Assembly: GCA_964610115.1 (NCBI GenBank)
Contig: CAZSUW010000002.1
Span: 26,352-90,351, forward strand
Origin: Litorimonas sp964610115
Lineage (GTDB): Bacteria > Pseudomonadota > Alphaproteobacteria > Caulobacterales > Maricaulaceae
DNA: 64,000 bases
Reading direction: 5' to 3'
Under the pieces are notes generated by a model. The model did not search any database. It was not told the DNA's origin and saw only the letters and a list, made by a program, of their open reading frames with translations. Made by a program: the position numbers and the translations under genes. This document shows, one piece after another, positions 35,746-44,155 of the stretch (its first letter is position 1; the number at the start of each line of letters is the position of its first letter).

Positions 35746-36390
35746 CTAATACTCGTAGGGCTCAATTTTAGAGAGCTTGAGCTCATACGCACTATCGCCA
35801 AGATCAGACATGAATTGACCTGTCTTTATCGTGCCTTCTACCCAAACCGGATCATAAATCGAGCCGATTTTTGCGGCAGGTTCCGCAGACACGAACAACA
35901 TTTGGTTTGGAGGCGGTGGCGGAGAGTGGAGGCAGGCGCCAAAATAAGGCACAAGCAAAAATTCCGTGTGTTCTTGATCAAGATCGAAATCGAGTGGAAC
36001 CACATAGCCCGGCAATCGGATCGCCATTCCATCGAGGTCTTCTACGACATTGAACGTCCCGATTTGTTCCATTGTATCGGCGGCACTGCCTTCTGCGATC
36101 AATGACTGTATGTCTGCATTGCGGTCAGCCTCCATCAGCGTCTGCTGACCCGCCATCATGTTCTTTTCGAGTTCTTCGTAGAAATTGGCGTATAGCGCTT
36201 CGAGGCGTTCAATCTCGCCTTCCGGCATCAGATCATCCCAAACAATTTCCGTCACTGCGAGGTCCGGTGTTGTGTCGGCCACCTCTTCTGCGACTGCCTC
36301 TACGCTGTCGCCAGCCCCTGAACATGCCACAAGCCCCAAGCAGGCCAAGCTCGCAATAGCGGGCGACAAAGTGCGGAATATCGAATTCAT
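35746..36390 (-). CDS. DUF3299 lipoprotein of the Zrg-type operon
   Basis: A 214-residue protein with lipoprotein signal (CLGLVAC). It carries the DUF3299 hallmarks RLPGYVVPLDFD and FLLVPYFGACLHSPPPPPNQ, the latter with its conserved Cys-His. In Vibrio the equivalent gene is part of zrgABCDE. The start at 36390 follows the upstream stop immediately; the frame is open further up, but that stretch overlaps the DUF2796 gene. Confidence 0.85.
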   Translation of the reverse strand: MNSIFRTLSPAIASLACLGLVACSGAGDSVEAVAEEVADTTPDLAVTEIVWDDLMPEGEIERLEALYANFYEELEKNMMAGQQTLMEADRNADIQSLIAEGSAADTMEQIGTFNVVEDLDGMAIRLPGYVVPLDFDLDQEHTEFLLVPYFGACLHSPPPPPNQMLFVSAEPAAKIGSIYDPVWVEGTIKTGQFMSDLGDSAYELKLSKIEPYEY

Positions 36391-36391
36391 A

Positions 36392-37210
36392 TTAAGACCT
36401 AAACGAGATTCGGTTATTTGCAGGTGAGAGATCGAAACTCGCCTGCGCATTTGGCCCCAAATATATAACATCTAAGGCCTCTAGCAACGGAAAGGCCTCG
36501 AACATCGTTACGGTCAGGCTGTCAAGCACCTGCGCGTTTTCACACGTAAATGTGTAGGTCAGGCGGACTTCACGATGTTCGCCATGTTCATCATCGTGAT
36601 CGTGATCGTGATCGTGTGACACATCATGGTCATGGTTTTCGTCATCGGAATCGTGGTCGTGGTGGTCATGATCATGATGCGCGTCATCGTTATGATCGTT
36701 ATGCCCATGTTCGTCATGGTCATGATCATGGTGATCGGAGTCGGTTTCTGACGTCTCTGCGAATAGGCGAACCGGTTTCGTCATTGGCACGGCCACGCAT
36801 CCGGCTTGACGGTTGAAAACGAAAAGACGCGCGGCGTCGGATAAAGCCGCCTCTGCGCGAGCGGCTTGCTCGGTTTGCGCTTCGTTTACGGGATTAACTT
36901 CAAAGCCTAGAACATTGTAAAGCGGCGTATCGAGCTCTGCCGTAATACGATTGCCCTCTAGAACGACCGCCAAGGTCGCTGCACCGTGGACATGCGCCTC
37001 TAAAGAGCGAACCTCTGTAGACGCTTCGAGTGTGTTCACTGACGCATCCGTTTCAACGGCGCTGTCGGCCATCGCGTCTTCTATTTGAGGCTCAACAAAC
37101 TCATTTGCAGCGTCGACCGTCTGCTGCATCTCATCCTGAGAAACCTCCGTATCGGAACACCCCCCGACGAGAACGAGGACCGCAACGCAAGACAGGTAGT
37201 AATTTCGCAT
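36392..37210 (-). CDS. DUF2796/ZrgA-type periplasmic zinc-binding lipoprotein, His-rich
   Basis: A 272-residue protein with a lipoprotein signal (VLVGGC), the DUF2796 opening EAHVHGAATLAVVLEGN, then a His/Asp run of about 60 residues made of HDH and DHDH units, and the closing TYTFTCENAQVLDSLTVTMFEAFP with Cys. ZrgA binds zinc through such a His-rich loop. It is the first gene of the four-gene row. The start at 37210 fits the signal peptide; an in-frame ATG at 37243 does not. Confidence 0.9.
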   Translation of the reverse strand: MRNYYLSCVAVLVLVGGCSDTEVSQDEMQQTVDAANEFVEPQIEDAMADSAVETDASVNTLEASTEVRSLEAHVHGAATLAVVLEGNRITAELDTPLYNVLGFEVNPVNEAQTEQAARAEAALSDAARLFVFNRQAGCVAVPMTKPVRLFAETSETDSDHHDHDHDEHGHNDHNDDAHHDHDHHDHDSDDENHDHDVSHDHDHDHDDEHGEHREVRLTYTFTCENAQVLDSLTVTMFEAFPLLEALDVIYLGPNAQASFDLSPANNRISFRS

Positions 37211-37248
37211 ATTAAGCTCCGTGAAAAGATCCGTGGACATCAACGAAA

Positions 37249-37263
37249 TGTATCTGAGTTACA
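37249..37263. promoter_or_regulatory. 15-bp palindrome upstream of the Zrg-type operon
   Basis: TGTATCTGAGTTACA has 7-bp arms with one mismatch around a central base, 38 bp before the first gene of the zinc operon. Zur operators are AT-rich palindromes built around TGT and ACA, so a Zur site is plausible but not certain. Confidence 0.4.
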
Positions 37264-37284
37264 ACACTTCCCCTTCAACGTCCA

Positions 37285-38049
37285 TCAGGGCGCATGGTTC
37301 CACCACGTGAGGTCTGAAAACGATCGGAGATCGAGTTCATGTGTCCAGGCACATCGGGGTTGCTGAGCAATATGAAAGTATGTGTCGGCAATTGCATCAG
37401 GCGCAATCATCCCGTCTGGACCTTTCATTTGCCGATAGGCTTCAAACCGCTCTGGGCCCAGCATTTTGCCAAGTGTGTCGGGCGCGTCGACAGCGCCGTC
37501 AATCACGATGTGGGCCACATGTATGCCGTCCTTTGCGAATTCCGCATTCAGTGTTTGGCAGATCATGCGCCGCCCGGCCATCGCTGCGGCGTGGGAATGC
37601 TGCCCCGCATTGCCACGCACAGCCGCCGTTGCCGACGTAACAAGAAGGGTTCCCCCACCTCTTTCAACCATACGCGGAAAAACGACTTTTGCTAATCGAA
37701 ACAGTGCGAAAGTCGCCATTCGCCAGCCCAGCTCGAATTGTTTCAAACTCGTGGCCTCCAGAGACCGATTACCGATCTGCGCACCAAGATTAAATAAAAC
37801 GGTCTCAATTGGGCCGTGCCTATCCTCAACGGTTTCAACCAGCTTTTCTAATGACCCCTCCTCAACAGCATTTAAGAGGTGGCCGCTCGCCGAGCCACCT
37901 TCCGCTTCGATCGCGTCCAAGAGGGTCTGCAGCCCGGCCTGATCGCTACGGCGGCACAAAGCGGCATGATACCCCTCACGGGCAAACCGTTTGCCAACAT
38001 GCCCACCAATTCCTGCCCCAGCTCCGATGACTAAACAGACTTTTTGCAT
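37285..38049 (-). CDS. SDR-family protein lacking the catalytic Tyr/Lys
   Basis: A 254-residue Rossmann protein. The nucleotide motif is GAGAGIGGHVG near the N-terminus and the NAG-like position reads NLGAQ. Where classical enzymes have YxxxK after the Ser, this protein reads SATAAVRG...HSHAAAMAGRRM, so Tyr is replaced by His and Lys by Ala. A different catalytic mode or a non-catalytic role is likely. The start at 38049 has GGGAAGAG upstream; ten codons above it are open but unlikely. No partner gene is evident. Confidence 0.8.
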   Translation of the reverse strand: MQKVCLVIGAGAGIGGHVGKRFAREGYHAALCRRSDQAGLQTLLDAIEAEGGSASGHLLNAVEEGSLEKLVETVEDRHGPIETVLFNLGAQIGNRSLEATSLKQFELGWRMATFALFRLAKVVFPRMVERGGGTLLVTSATAAVRGNAGQHSHAAAMAGRRMICQTLNAEFAKDGIHVAHIVIDGAVDAPDTLGKMLGPERFEAYRQMKGPDGMIAPDAIADTYFHIAQQPRCAWTHELDLRSFSDLTWWNHAP

Positions 38050-38154
38050 CACGCTCTTCCCAACCAACCTGGTTCGCATCCTAGTCTTAATGCTGACCTT
38101 ACATCAATTCACGATAAGGCTTTGTTCCTACCGCACCACTTTGTAAGGGAAGGC

Positions 38155-38346
38155 ATGGCCTCTCACTTAAAAATTGCGATCGGGTTTGTACTAATAGGCA
38201 TCTTTCTTTTCAGGGGCCAAGAGGCCCTTTCAACACCAGGTCTGGGCTGGCGCGAACTCTATGTTCTTGGTGGTTTTATCTTAGCCGGGGTATTGATCTA
38301 TCAAGGCTGGACAGGTGTGCAGGCAAAACGATCAAAAAAGCCCTGA
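38155..38346 (+). CDS. Small two-helix membrane protein, unknown
   Basis: A 63-residue protein with two hydrophobic segments (LKIAIGFVLIGIFLF and LYVLGGFILAGVLIYQGW) and a basic end. AAGGGAAGG just before the ATG supports translation. No family recognised. Confidence 0.55.
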   Translation: MASHLKIAIGFVLIGIFLFRGQEALSTPGLGWRELYVLGGFILAGVLIYQGWTGVQAKRSKKP

Positions 38347-38377
38347 GACTAAAAAAGGATGGTCTCGCCAATGTGGC

Positions 38378-39439
38378 TTACAGCGCTGTTGAAGGCGGGG
38401 CGACTGAGGCGCGCACAATAATCTCGTGCGAGAGTAAACGACGGTTTTGTTCAATGGCCTTCGCATCATTGCGTAGATAGGCCGTCAAAAGGGCGACGGC
38501 TTGGCTTGCCATTGCAGCAATCGGTTGACGCACCGTCGTCAGCTCCGGCCAAATCGTCGTCGCCAGCTCAATATCGTCAAACCCCGCAACCGAGACATCC
38601 CCCGGTACAGAATAACCCAGCATGTGCGCTGCTCCGATCACACCGGCGGCTATATCATCATTCGACGCTATGATTGCCGTCGGGCGGACATCCAAATCTA
38701 ATAAAGACTGACCTGTCACAAGTCCGGACCGGTAAGTAAAATCGCCTTGGCGCATTAGGGCTTCAGAAACCGGCAAATCGTTTTTCTTCATGCCGCGCCG
38801 ATACCCCTGAAGTCGATGATAAGAAGCGGCATGTGTGTCAGGGCCTTTGACAAATGCAATGCGACGGTGTCCGGATTTGACGATATAATCGACCAAGTCT
38901 TCGACAGCTTGGGCATCATCCATCGCCACATTCAACCCGTCTTCGTGAATTTCCGCCGGAGCAACACTGACGATAGGTAAGCGCGATGCGGCTAATTCCT
39001 CCATGAAAGGCGCGTGGACAGATAGGGGCGGCGTCACGATAATCCCGTCAAGATCGACAAGATTGAGCGAGCCAACCGACGTTTTCGGATCGCGATAAGG
39101 CGCGCGTTGGCCAAAATCTTCTAACACCAAATGATGACCAAAGCGGCGACACGCATTCAGACCGCCCGTCAAAACCTTTGAAAGGTAGCCTGGGGATGGA
39201 TTGTGATACAGCAGCCCGACAAACATGGACCGGCCGCCCGCCAAGCGACGGGCCCCTAGGTTCGGACGATAATTTAAAGCCTCAACGGCTTGCTCGACGC
39301 GCTTCCGTGTATCCGGACTGACCGTCGCAGTCTGGTTGAGAACCCGCGAAACCGTCATCAAAGAAACGCCGGCCCGCTCAGCGACGTCCTTCATGGTTAC
39401 ATTACCGCGACCAAAGCGCGAATTCTCAGAATTGGTCAT
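38378..39439 (-). CDS. LacI-family regulator of the halogenase/GH3 locus
   Basis: A 353-residue LacI/GalR protein with the DNA-binding part VTMKDVAERAGVSLMTVSRVLNQ (about residues 14-36) and a sugar-sensing domain. It is divergent from the four halogenase-family genes. Regulators of this kind next to TonB receptors and glycosidases control glycan uptake in Caulobacter relatives. Target sites are not certain; candidate palindromes are listed at 39467, 49031 and 51659. Confidence 0.9.
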   Translation of the reverse strand: MTNSENSRFGRGNVTMKDVAERAGVSLMTVSRVLNQTATVSPDTRKRVEQAVEALNYRPNLGARRLAGGRSMFVGLLYHNPSPGYLSKVLTGGLNACRRFGHHLVLEDFGQRAPYRDPKTSVGSLNLVDLDGIIVTPPLSVHAPFMEELAASRLPIVSVAPAEIHEDGLNVAMDDAQAVEDLVDYIVKSGHRRIAFVKGPDTHAASYHRLQGYRRGMKKNDLPVSEALMRQGDFTYRSGLVTGQSLLDLDVRPTAIIASNDDIAAGVIGAAHMLGYSVPGDVSVAGFDDIELATTIWPELTTVRQPIAAMASQAVALLTAYLRNDAKAIEQNRRLLSHEIIVRASVAPPSTAL

Positions 39440-39466
39440 GACTACGCTCTAGGCCAGAATGTCGCA

Positions 39467-39479
39467 GTCATGCAATGAC
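39467..39479. promoter_or_regulatory. Short palindrome in the LacI/halogenase divergent promoter
   Basis: GTCAT-GCA-ATGAC has perfect 5-bp arms and lies in the 216-bp region between the LacI gene and the first halogenase gene. Its position suits an operator. No other element is obvious in this region. Confidence 0.35.
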
Positions 39480-39655
39480 CATTCGTAAGGCGTTTCGGAA
39501 TGACGCGCTTCATTCTTTAAGACAAGCGCGGCTTTTCGTCCGCGCGAAAACAGAAATTCGGACTTGCTCTCTTGGTACAGGGCGTGAATGTTTGGGCTAT
39601 CAATAAACGGAATGGGCGGGCCGAGATGACAAAGATCATCTGCCTGTAGGGGATC

Positions 39656-41194
39656 ATGATGCAGGGGCAGGATAACACAGTTAAACCTATCACGTCCGTC
39701 TGCATTTTGGGCGGGGGGACAGCGGGTTGGATGACGGCCGCTGGCCTCGCGGCAAAACTCCCTAACCTCTCAATCACGCTAATAGAATCCGAACAAATCG
39801 GGACTGTGGGCGTAGGCGAAGCCACCCTCCCCCATATTCGTTTTTTCAACCAAACGCTCGGCATTGATGAAGCCGAATTCATGCGAGCCACGCGCGCGAC
39901 CTTTAAAATGGGAATTGAGTTCGTGAATTGGGGGCGTTTGGGTGATGCCTATCTTCACCCTTTTGGCGATTTCGGTGAACCTGTAAACGGCATTGCTTTT
40001 CATCATATTTGGAACCGCCAACGCCTATCCGGGCATGAAGGTTGCCTTTTTGATTACAGCTATCCCGTGGTCAGCGCAAAAGCCGGGCGGTTCCACCACC
40101 CCGATCCAGACCCCGCAAAAATCGAATCGACATTTGGTTATGCGTATCAGTTCGATTCAGGTCGCTACGCGCAGTTTCTACGCCGATATGCCGAAAAACG
40201 TGGCGTGACACGAGTAGAAGGCCGCGTCGTTTCTGTCGAACAGGACCCGTCATCAGGTTATGTGACCCGTCTTCAACTCGCCGATAGCCAAAGCGTAGAG
40301 GCCGAACTTTTCATTGACTGTTCTGGCTTTCGGGGCGTTCTCATCGAAGGGGCCTTAAAGGCAGGCTATGAGGATTGGAGCGAATGGTTACCCTGCAACC
40401 GCGCCGTCGCCGTCGCCAGCGAAAGCCTTGAGCCTATCCTGCCTTTTACCCGCGCCACAGCAAGAGAGGCGGGTTGGCAATGGCGGATCCCGCTGCAACA
40501 CCGCACAGGGAATGGATATGTTTACTGTTCGGATTTCATTGACGATGATGCCGCGAGAGACGCGCTGCTAAGCGCACTCGACAGTGCCGCAATAAGTGAA
40601 CCCAAGCATTTGCGGTTTACAACCGGACGGCGGAAAAAATTCTGGGACGCGAATGTTGTAGCGATTGGTCTGTCCGGCGGGTTTCTGGAACCGCTGGAAT
40701 CGACGTCGATCCATCTCATTCAGGAGGGTATAACCGCTTTGCTGGAACTTTTCCCGGATAGCAGTTTTGCCCAGAGTGACCGTGACGAATATAATGCGCG
40801 CATGGGTTTTGATTTCCGCCGTGTCCGTGATTTCTTGCTTTTGCATTATGTCGCAACAGAGCGCGATGACAGCTCGATGTGGCGGCATTTCCAAAGCCTT
40901 ACCTTGCCGGATAGTTTGGGAGAGATCATCGAAAGTTGGATGCACCGTGGACGTTTGCCCAACTATCAACGCAGTATTTTTCTGCCGCCGAGTTGGGTCG
41001 CGGTGATGGCTGGACAAAACCTCCTGCCGAAAGCCAGCTCACCAGATGCAGACCGCCTTCCAGTTGAGGCTCTAATCACCCGCAGCAACAAGATCAAAGC
41101 CTCGATCCAAACCGCTGTCAAAACGGCGCCAGAGCATATGGTCTATCTGGAAGGCATGAACGCGAAAGCCGAACCGGAAGGCGCAATGGCGTGA
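39656..41194 (+). CDS. Flavin-dependent tryptophan-halogenase-family protein 1
   Basis: A 512-residue protein of the Trp_halogenase family. It has the FAD motif GGGTAGW (residues 19-25), the Lys of ATFKMGIEFVNWG (Lys84, equivalent to PrnA Lys79), the halogenase signature WQWRIP at 274-279 and the Glu-Ser pair in LEPLEST (Glu348, equivalent to PrnA Glu346). All catalytic residues are present, so flavin-dependent halogenation is chemically possible, although many family members in glycan loci have no known substrate. Two adjacent ATG codons exist; the second (39659) is better spaced from AGGGGA. It overlaps gene 2 by 4 nt. Confidence 0.88.
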   Translation: MMQGQDNTVKPITSVCILGGGTAGWMTAAGLAAKLPNLSITLIESEQIGTVGVGEATLPHIRFFNQTLGIDEAEFMRATRATFKMGIEFVNWGRLGDAYLHPFGDFGEPVNGIAFHHIWNRQRLSGHEGCLFDYSYPVVSAKAGRFHHPDPDPAKIESTFGYAYQFDSGRYAQFLRRYAEKRGVTRVEGRVVSVEQDPSSGYVTRLQLADSQSVEAELFIDCSGFRGVLIEGALKAGYEDWSEWLPCNRAVAVASESLEPILPFTRATAREAGWQWRIPLQHRTGNGYVYCSDFIDDDAARDALLSALDSAAISEPKHLRFTTGRRKKFWDANVVAIGLSGGFLEPLESTSIHLIQEGITALLELFPDSSFAQSDRDEYNARMGFDFRRVRDFLLLHYVATERDDSSMWRHFQSLTLPDSLGEIIESWMHRGRLPNYQRSIFLPPSWVAVMAGQNLLPKASSPDADRLPVEALITRSNKIKASIQTAVKTAPEHMVYLEGMNAKAEPEGAMA

Positions 41195-42642
41195 ATTCGA
41201 CGTCTGTCAAACCGGCCATTCGCAGCATCGCCATCTTGGGCGGGGGGTTGGCCGCGTGGATGATGGCGGCCTATCTGACCAGACATGTCCCGGAGAGCGT
41301 AGAGATTACGGTTTATGGTAAGGTCACGCCGATTTGGTCCGACGCCCTTTACGGAAGCCAGCTGCCGCCAGAATTTTACGGCTTTCATGCATCGCTCGAT
41401 ATTGATGAACCTACATTGCTACGCCGGACTGATGCGGCCTTTAGTTATGGTACGTGGTTCGAACATTGGGGAGAGACCAAGTCCGATTGGATTCAAGCGT
41501 TCCACTCGCCTTTGAAGAATTTGGATGGTGTCCCGCTGTCCGCGCGAATCGCACAACTACCTGACAAGTCTTTGCAAGATTTACTCGTGTCAGCCTTAGC
41601 CGCTCGCGCCGGTCGCTTCGCCCATCCACACCAAGACCCACGCCATCCCCTTTCTCGGGCCGAATATGGTTATCTGATAGACCCACATCGCCTAGCAGAA
41701 CTCTATAAACAAACCGCAAAAGGCGTTGCCCATAAAGTGACAGGGGCTCTTGAAGTTGTTGAAAGCGGTGAACAGGTTTATGCTGTCCAACTTGGCGACG
41801 GAACGCGCCTTGACGCCGATCTGTTCATTGATGCGTCCGGCGCTGATAGGGTGATGCGCCCGCTATCATCTGCCGCGCGCTCTCTTTCCATTGGCTATAC
41901 GTCCGAACCAAATGCAGCACTGGAACATGCCGCTACAAAGGTTGCGGCAACAGAAACCAGTTGGACATCAGACACCGTCACTCGCGCCGCGAGGTTGAAA
42001 CTAACTGTGTCCGGCAGCGCCCCTTCCCAATCGAAATCCGAGATAAAATCCGTCCAAGCCGGTCGGACGCAAACGCCTTGGCGGGGCAATTACATCGCCA
42101 TTGGCCAAGCCGCGTGTACGCTCGAACCCCTCACTGTCGCGCCTATGCGCTTACTACTAAGCGATGTTCAGCGCGTCGCCGAACTCTTCCCGGTTAGCAC
42201 AGATATGCGGATCGAAGCCCGCGAGTATAACCGCGCCGCAGCAGAAGCGCAGGACAATGCCCTTATTTTTCACTTTGCTCATATGGCCGATCTCGCCTTG
42301 CCCAATGCCGCCTATTGGACCGATGCAAAAGCCTGGTCGCACCCCAATCTCGAACGATTACTTCGGCAATACTCAGAGCGCGGGGCCCACGTGCTCTATG
42401 ACAACGCCCTATTCCATCCTGCGGATTGGGCAATTCTGCATGACGGTCTGCGACGCAAACCCCGTCGGGCCGATGCGTTGGCGTCACAAGGCGATCCAAA
42501 ACTGCACGCCGCACAAATCCAACACATGTCGAAGGCCCTGCAGTCAATCGTTCAAAAAATGCCGCCACATCAGGTCTATATGACGAAGCTACTCGACTAT
42601 CTGGAACGGACCCAGCAAGCAGGTCAACGTCATGTCGGATAA
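41191..42642 (+). CDS. Degenerate halogenase-family protein 2 (predicted pseudoenzyme)
   Basis: A 483-residue paralogue of its neighbours. The N-terminal dinucleotide loop reads GGGLAAW in place of GGGTAGW; the catalytic Lys position is Ser85 (AAFSYGTWFEHWG); the WxWxIP signature is missing; and the LEPLEST segment reads LEPLTVA, with Thr315 in place of the Glu. The frame is open throughout and overlaps both neighbours (4 nt before, 11 nt after), so it is maintained as a gene, not decaying. The start is GTG with GGAAGG upstream. It may pair with an active copy or serve as a binding protein. Confidence 0.85.
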   Translation: MNSTSVKPAIRSIAILGGGLAAWMMAAYLTRHVPESVEITVYGKVTPIWSDALYGSQLPPEFYGFHASLDIDEPTLLRRTDAAFSYGTWFEHWGETKSDWIQAFHSPLKNLDGVPLSARIAQLPDKSLQDLLVSALAARAGRFAHPHQDPRHPLSRAEYGYLIDPHRLAELYKQTAKGVAHKVTGALEVVESGEQVYAVQLGDGTRLDADLFIDASGADRVMRPLSSAARSLSIGYTSEPNAALEHAATKVAATETSWTSDTVTRAARLKLTVSGSAPSQSKSEIKSVQAGRTQTPWRGNYIAIGQAACTLEPLTVAPMRLLLSDVQRVAELFPVSTDMRIEAREYNRAAAEAQDNALIFHFAHMADLALPNAAYWTDAKAWSHPNLERLLRQYSERGAHVLYDNALFHPADWAILHDGLRRKPRRADALASQGDPKLHAAQIQHMSKALQSIVQKMPPHQVYMTKLLDYLERTQQAGQRHVG

Positions 42643-44155
42643 GGCGTTGAGACATATTGTAATCGTTGGCGGAGGGTCGGCGGGTTGGATGACAGCCGCC
42701 GCCCTTTCCCGCATGTTATCGGCCAGCCAAACAAAGATAACCCTGATCGAGTCAGAGACGATCGGGACTGTCGGTGTCGGTGAAGCCACCATTCCTGATA
42801 TTCTCAATTTCAACCATATGCTCGGCATTGATGAAGCCGAATTTATGGCGGCAACCGACGCCACATTTAAACTTGGCATTGAGTTCGTGAATTGGGGTCG
42901 CCTAGGCGACCGCTATTTCCATCCCTTTGGCGCACACGGCGTCGATATGCAGGGCATTGACTTCCACCAATATTGGCTGGCTGATCATGCTAATGGATCG
43001 AAGCGGCCGATCGAGGATTATAGCATGTGCGCCCATGCCGCTTATGCGGGTCGCTTTTCCCATCCGACACGAGAGCCGAACTCGCCGAAATCACACATTC
43101 GCTACGCCTATCATTTCGACGCCACACGCTATGCCGCTTTCTTGAGAAATTATGCAGAAGCGCGCGGTGTCACGCGCGTCGAAGGCAAAGTCTCCGACGT
43201 TCAAACGGACGAAGAAAACGGGCATGTTACAACACTTATCTTAGACGATGGACGCACGCTATCGGGGGATTTCTTCTTCGATTGTTCTGGCTTTCGAGCC
43301 CTGCTTATGCGCGGGACATTGGGCATTGGCTTTGAAGATTGGACGCATTGGCTACCCTGCAATAGCGCGCAGACGGTGGCGTGCGACCATAATGGTCCCG
43401 TGCCCCCCTATACGCGAGCCACTGCGCATGGCGCGGGATGGCAATGGCGCATCCCTACGCAAGCGCGGACCGGCAATGGGCATATTTACGCATCAGATTA
43501 CATGAATGACGAGACGGCCGGCGAGATCTTACTGAGCGGACTCGACGCGCCCGCCAGAGGCACGCCCCGCACAATACGCTTTACAACGGGACGCCTTCAA
43601 TCTTTCTGGGAAAAGAATGTTATCGGGATTGGTCTGTCTGCGGGCTTTTTAGAGCCTTTAGAGTCGACGTCCATCTACCTTATCCAAATGGGTATCAGTA
43701 AATTCATCACGCTCTTTCCGAGCGCCAATCTCTCGCCGGTCGTGATCAACGAATATAATCGACAAATGCGCCAGGAATTTGAGCAAGTTCGCGACTTCAT
43801 CATTTTACATTACAAAGCGACCGAGCGGGATGACACGCCGTTCTGGCGCTATTGCCGCGACATGGCCATTCCTGACAGCCTGTCGCATAAGATGTCGCTA
43901 TTCAAAGACGCTGGCCGTGTCTTTCGTTATGAAGACGAATTGTTTTCACGCCCCAGTTGGGTGGCCGTTATGTTAGGACAAAATGTTATCCCGGGTACGG
44001 TTGACCCCATCGTCGGCGGCCTGCCCGTTGCGCAAATCCAGCAAAGCCTTGCCTCTATGACCGCTGGCATGGCCCGGGCGACAGCCACGCTACCACCTCA
44101 CGCAGACTACCTAAGACGGTTCACATCCGTCAAAACCCAAAAACAAAGCGCATGA
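42632..44155 (+). CDS. Flavin-dependent tryptophan-halogenase-family protein 3
   Basis: A 507-residue protein with all halogenase residues: GGGSAGW, Lys80 in ATFKLGIEFVNWG, WQWRIP and LEPLEST. It is similar to genes 1 and 4 along its length, so the set arose by tandem duplication. The start overlaps gene 2 by 11 nt and its stop overlaps gene 4 by 4 nt. No halogenase partner reductase (flavin reductase) is in the window. Confidence 0.88.
   Translation: MSDKALRHIVIVGGGSAGWMTAAALSRMLSASQTKITLIESETIGTVGVGEATIPDILNFNHMLGIDEAEFMAATDATFKLGIEFVNWGRLGDRYFHPFGAHGVDMQGIDFHQYWLADHANGSKRPIEDYSMCAHAAYAGRFSHPTREPNSPKSHIRYAYHFDATRYAAFLRNYAEARGVTRVEGKVSDVQTDEENGHVTTLILDDGRTLSGDFFFDCSGFRALLMRGTLGIGFEDWTHWLPCNSAQTVACDHNGPVPPYTRATAHGAGWQWRIPTQARTGNGHIYASDYMNDETAGEILLSGLDAPARGTPRTIRFTTGRLQSFWEKNVIGIGLSAGFLEPLESTSIYLIQMGISKFITLFPSANLSPVVINEYNRQMRQEFEQVRDFIILHYKATERDDTPFWRYCRDMAIPDSLSHKMSLFKDAGRVFRYEDELFSRPSWVAVMLGQNVIPGTVDPIVGGLPVAQIQQSLASMTAGMARATATLPPHADYLRRFTSVKTQKQSA

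Noticed and set aside
36550..36816. Reading frame on the plus strand rich in His, Arg and Asp
   Set aside because: It is the antisense shadow of the His/Asp repeat of the zinc-binding DUF2796 protein.
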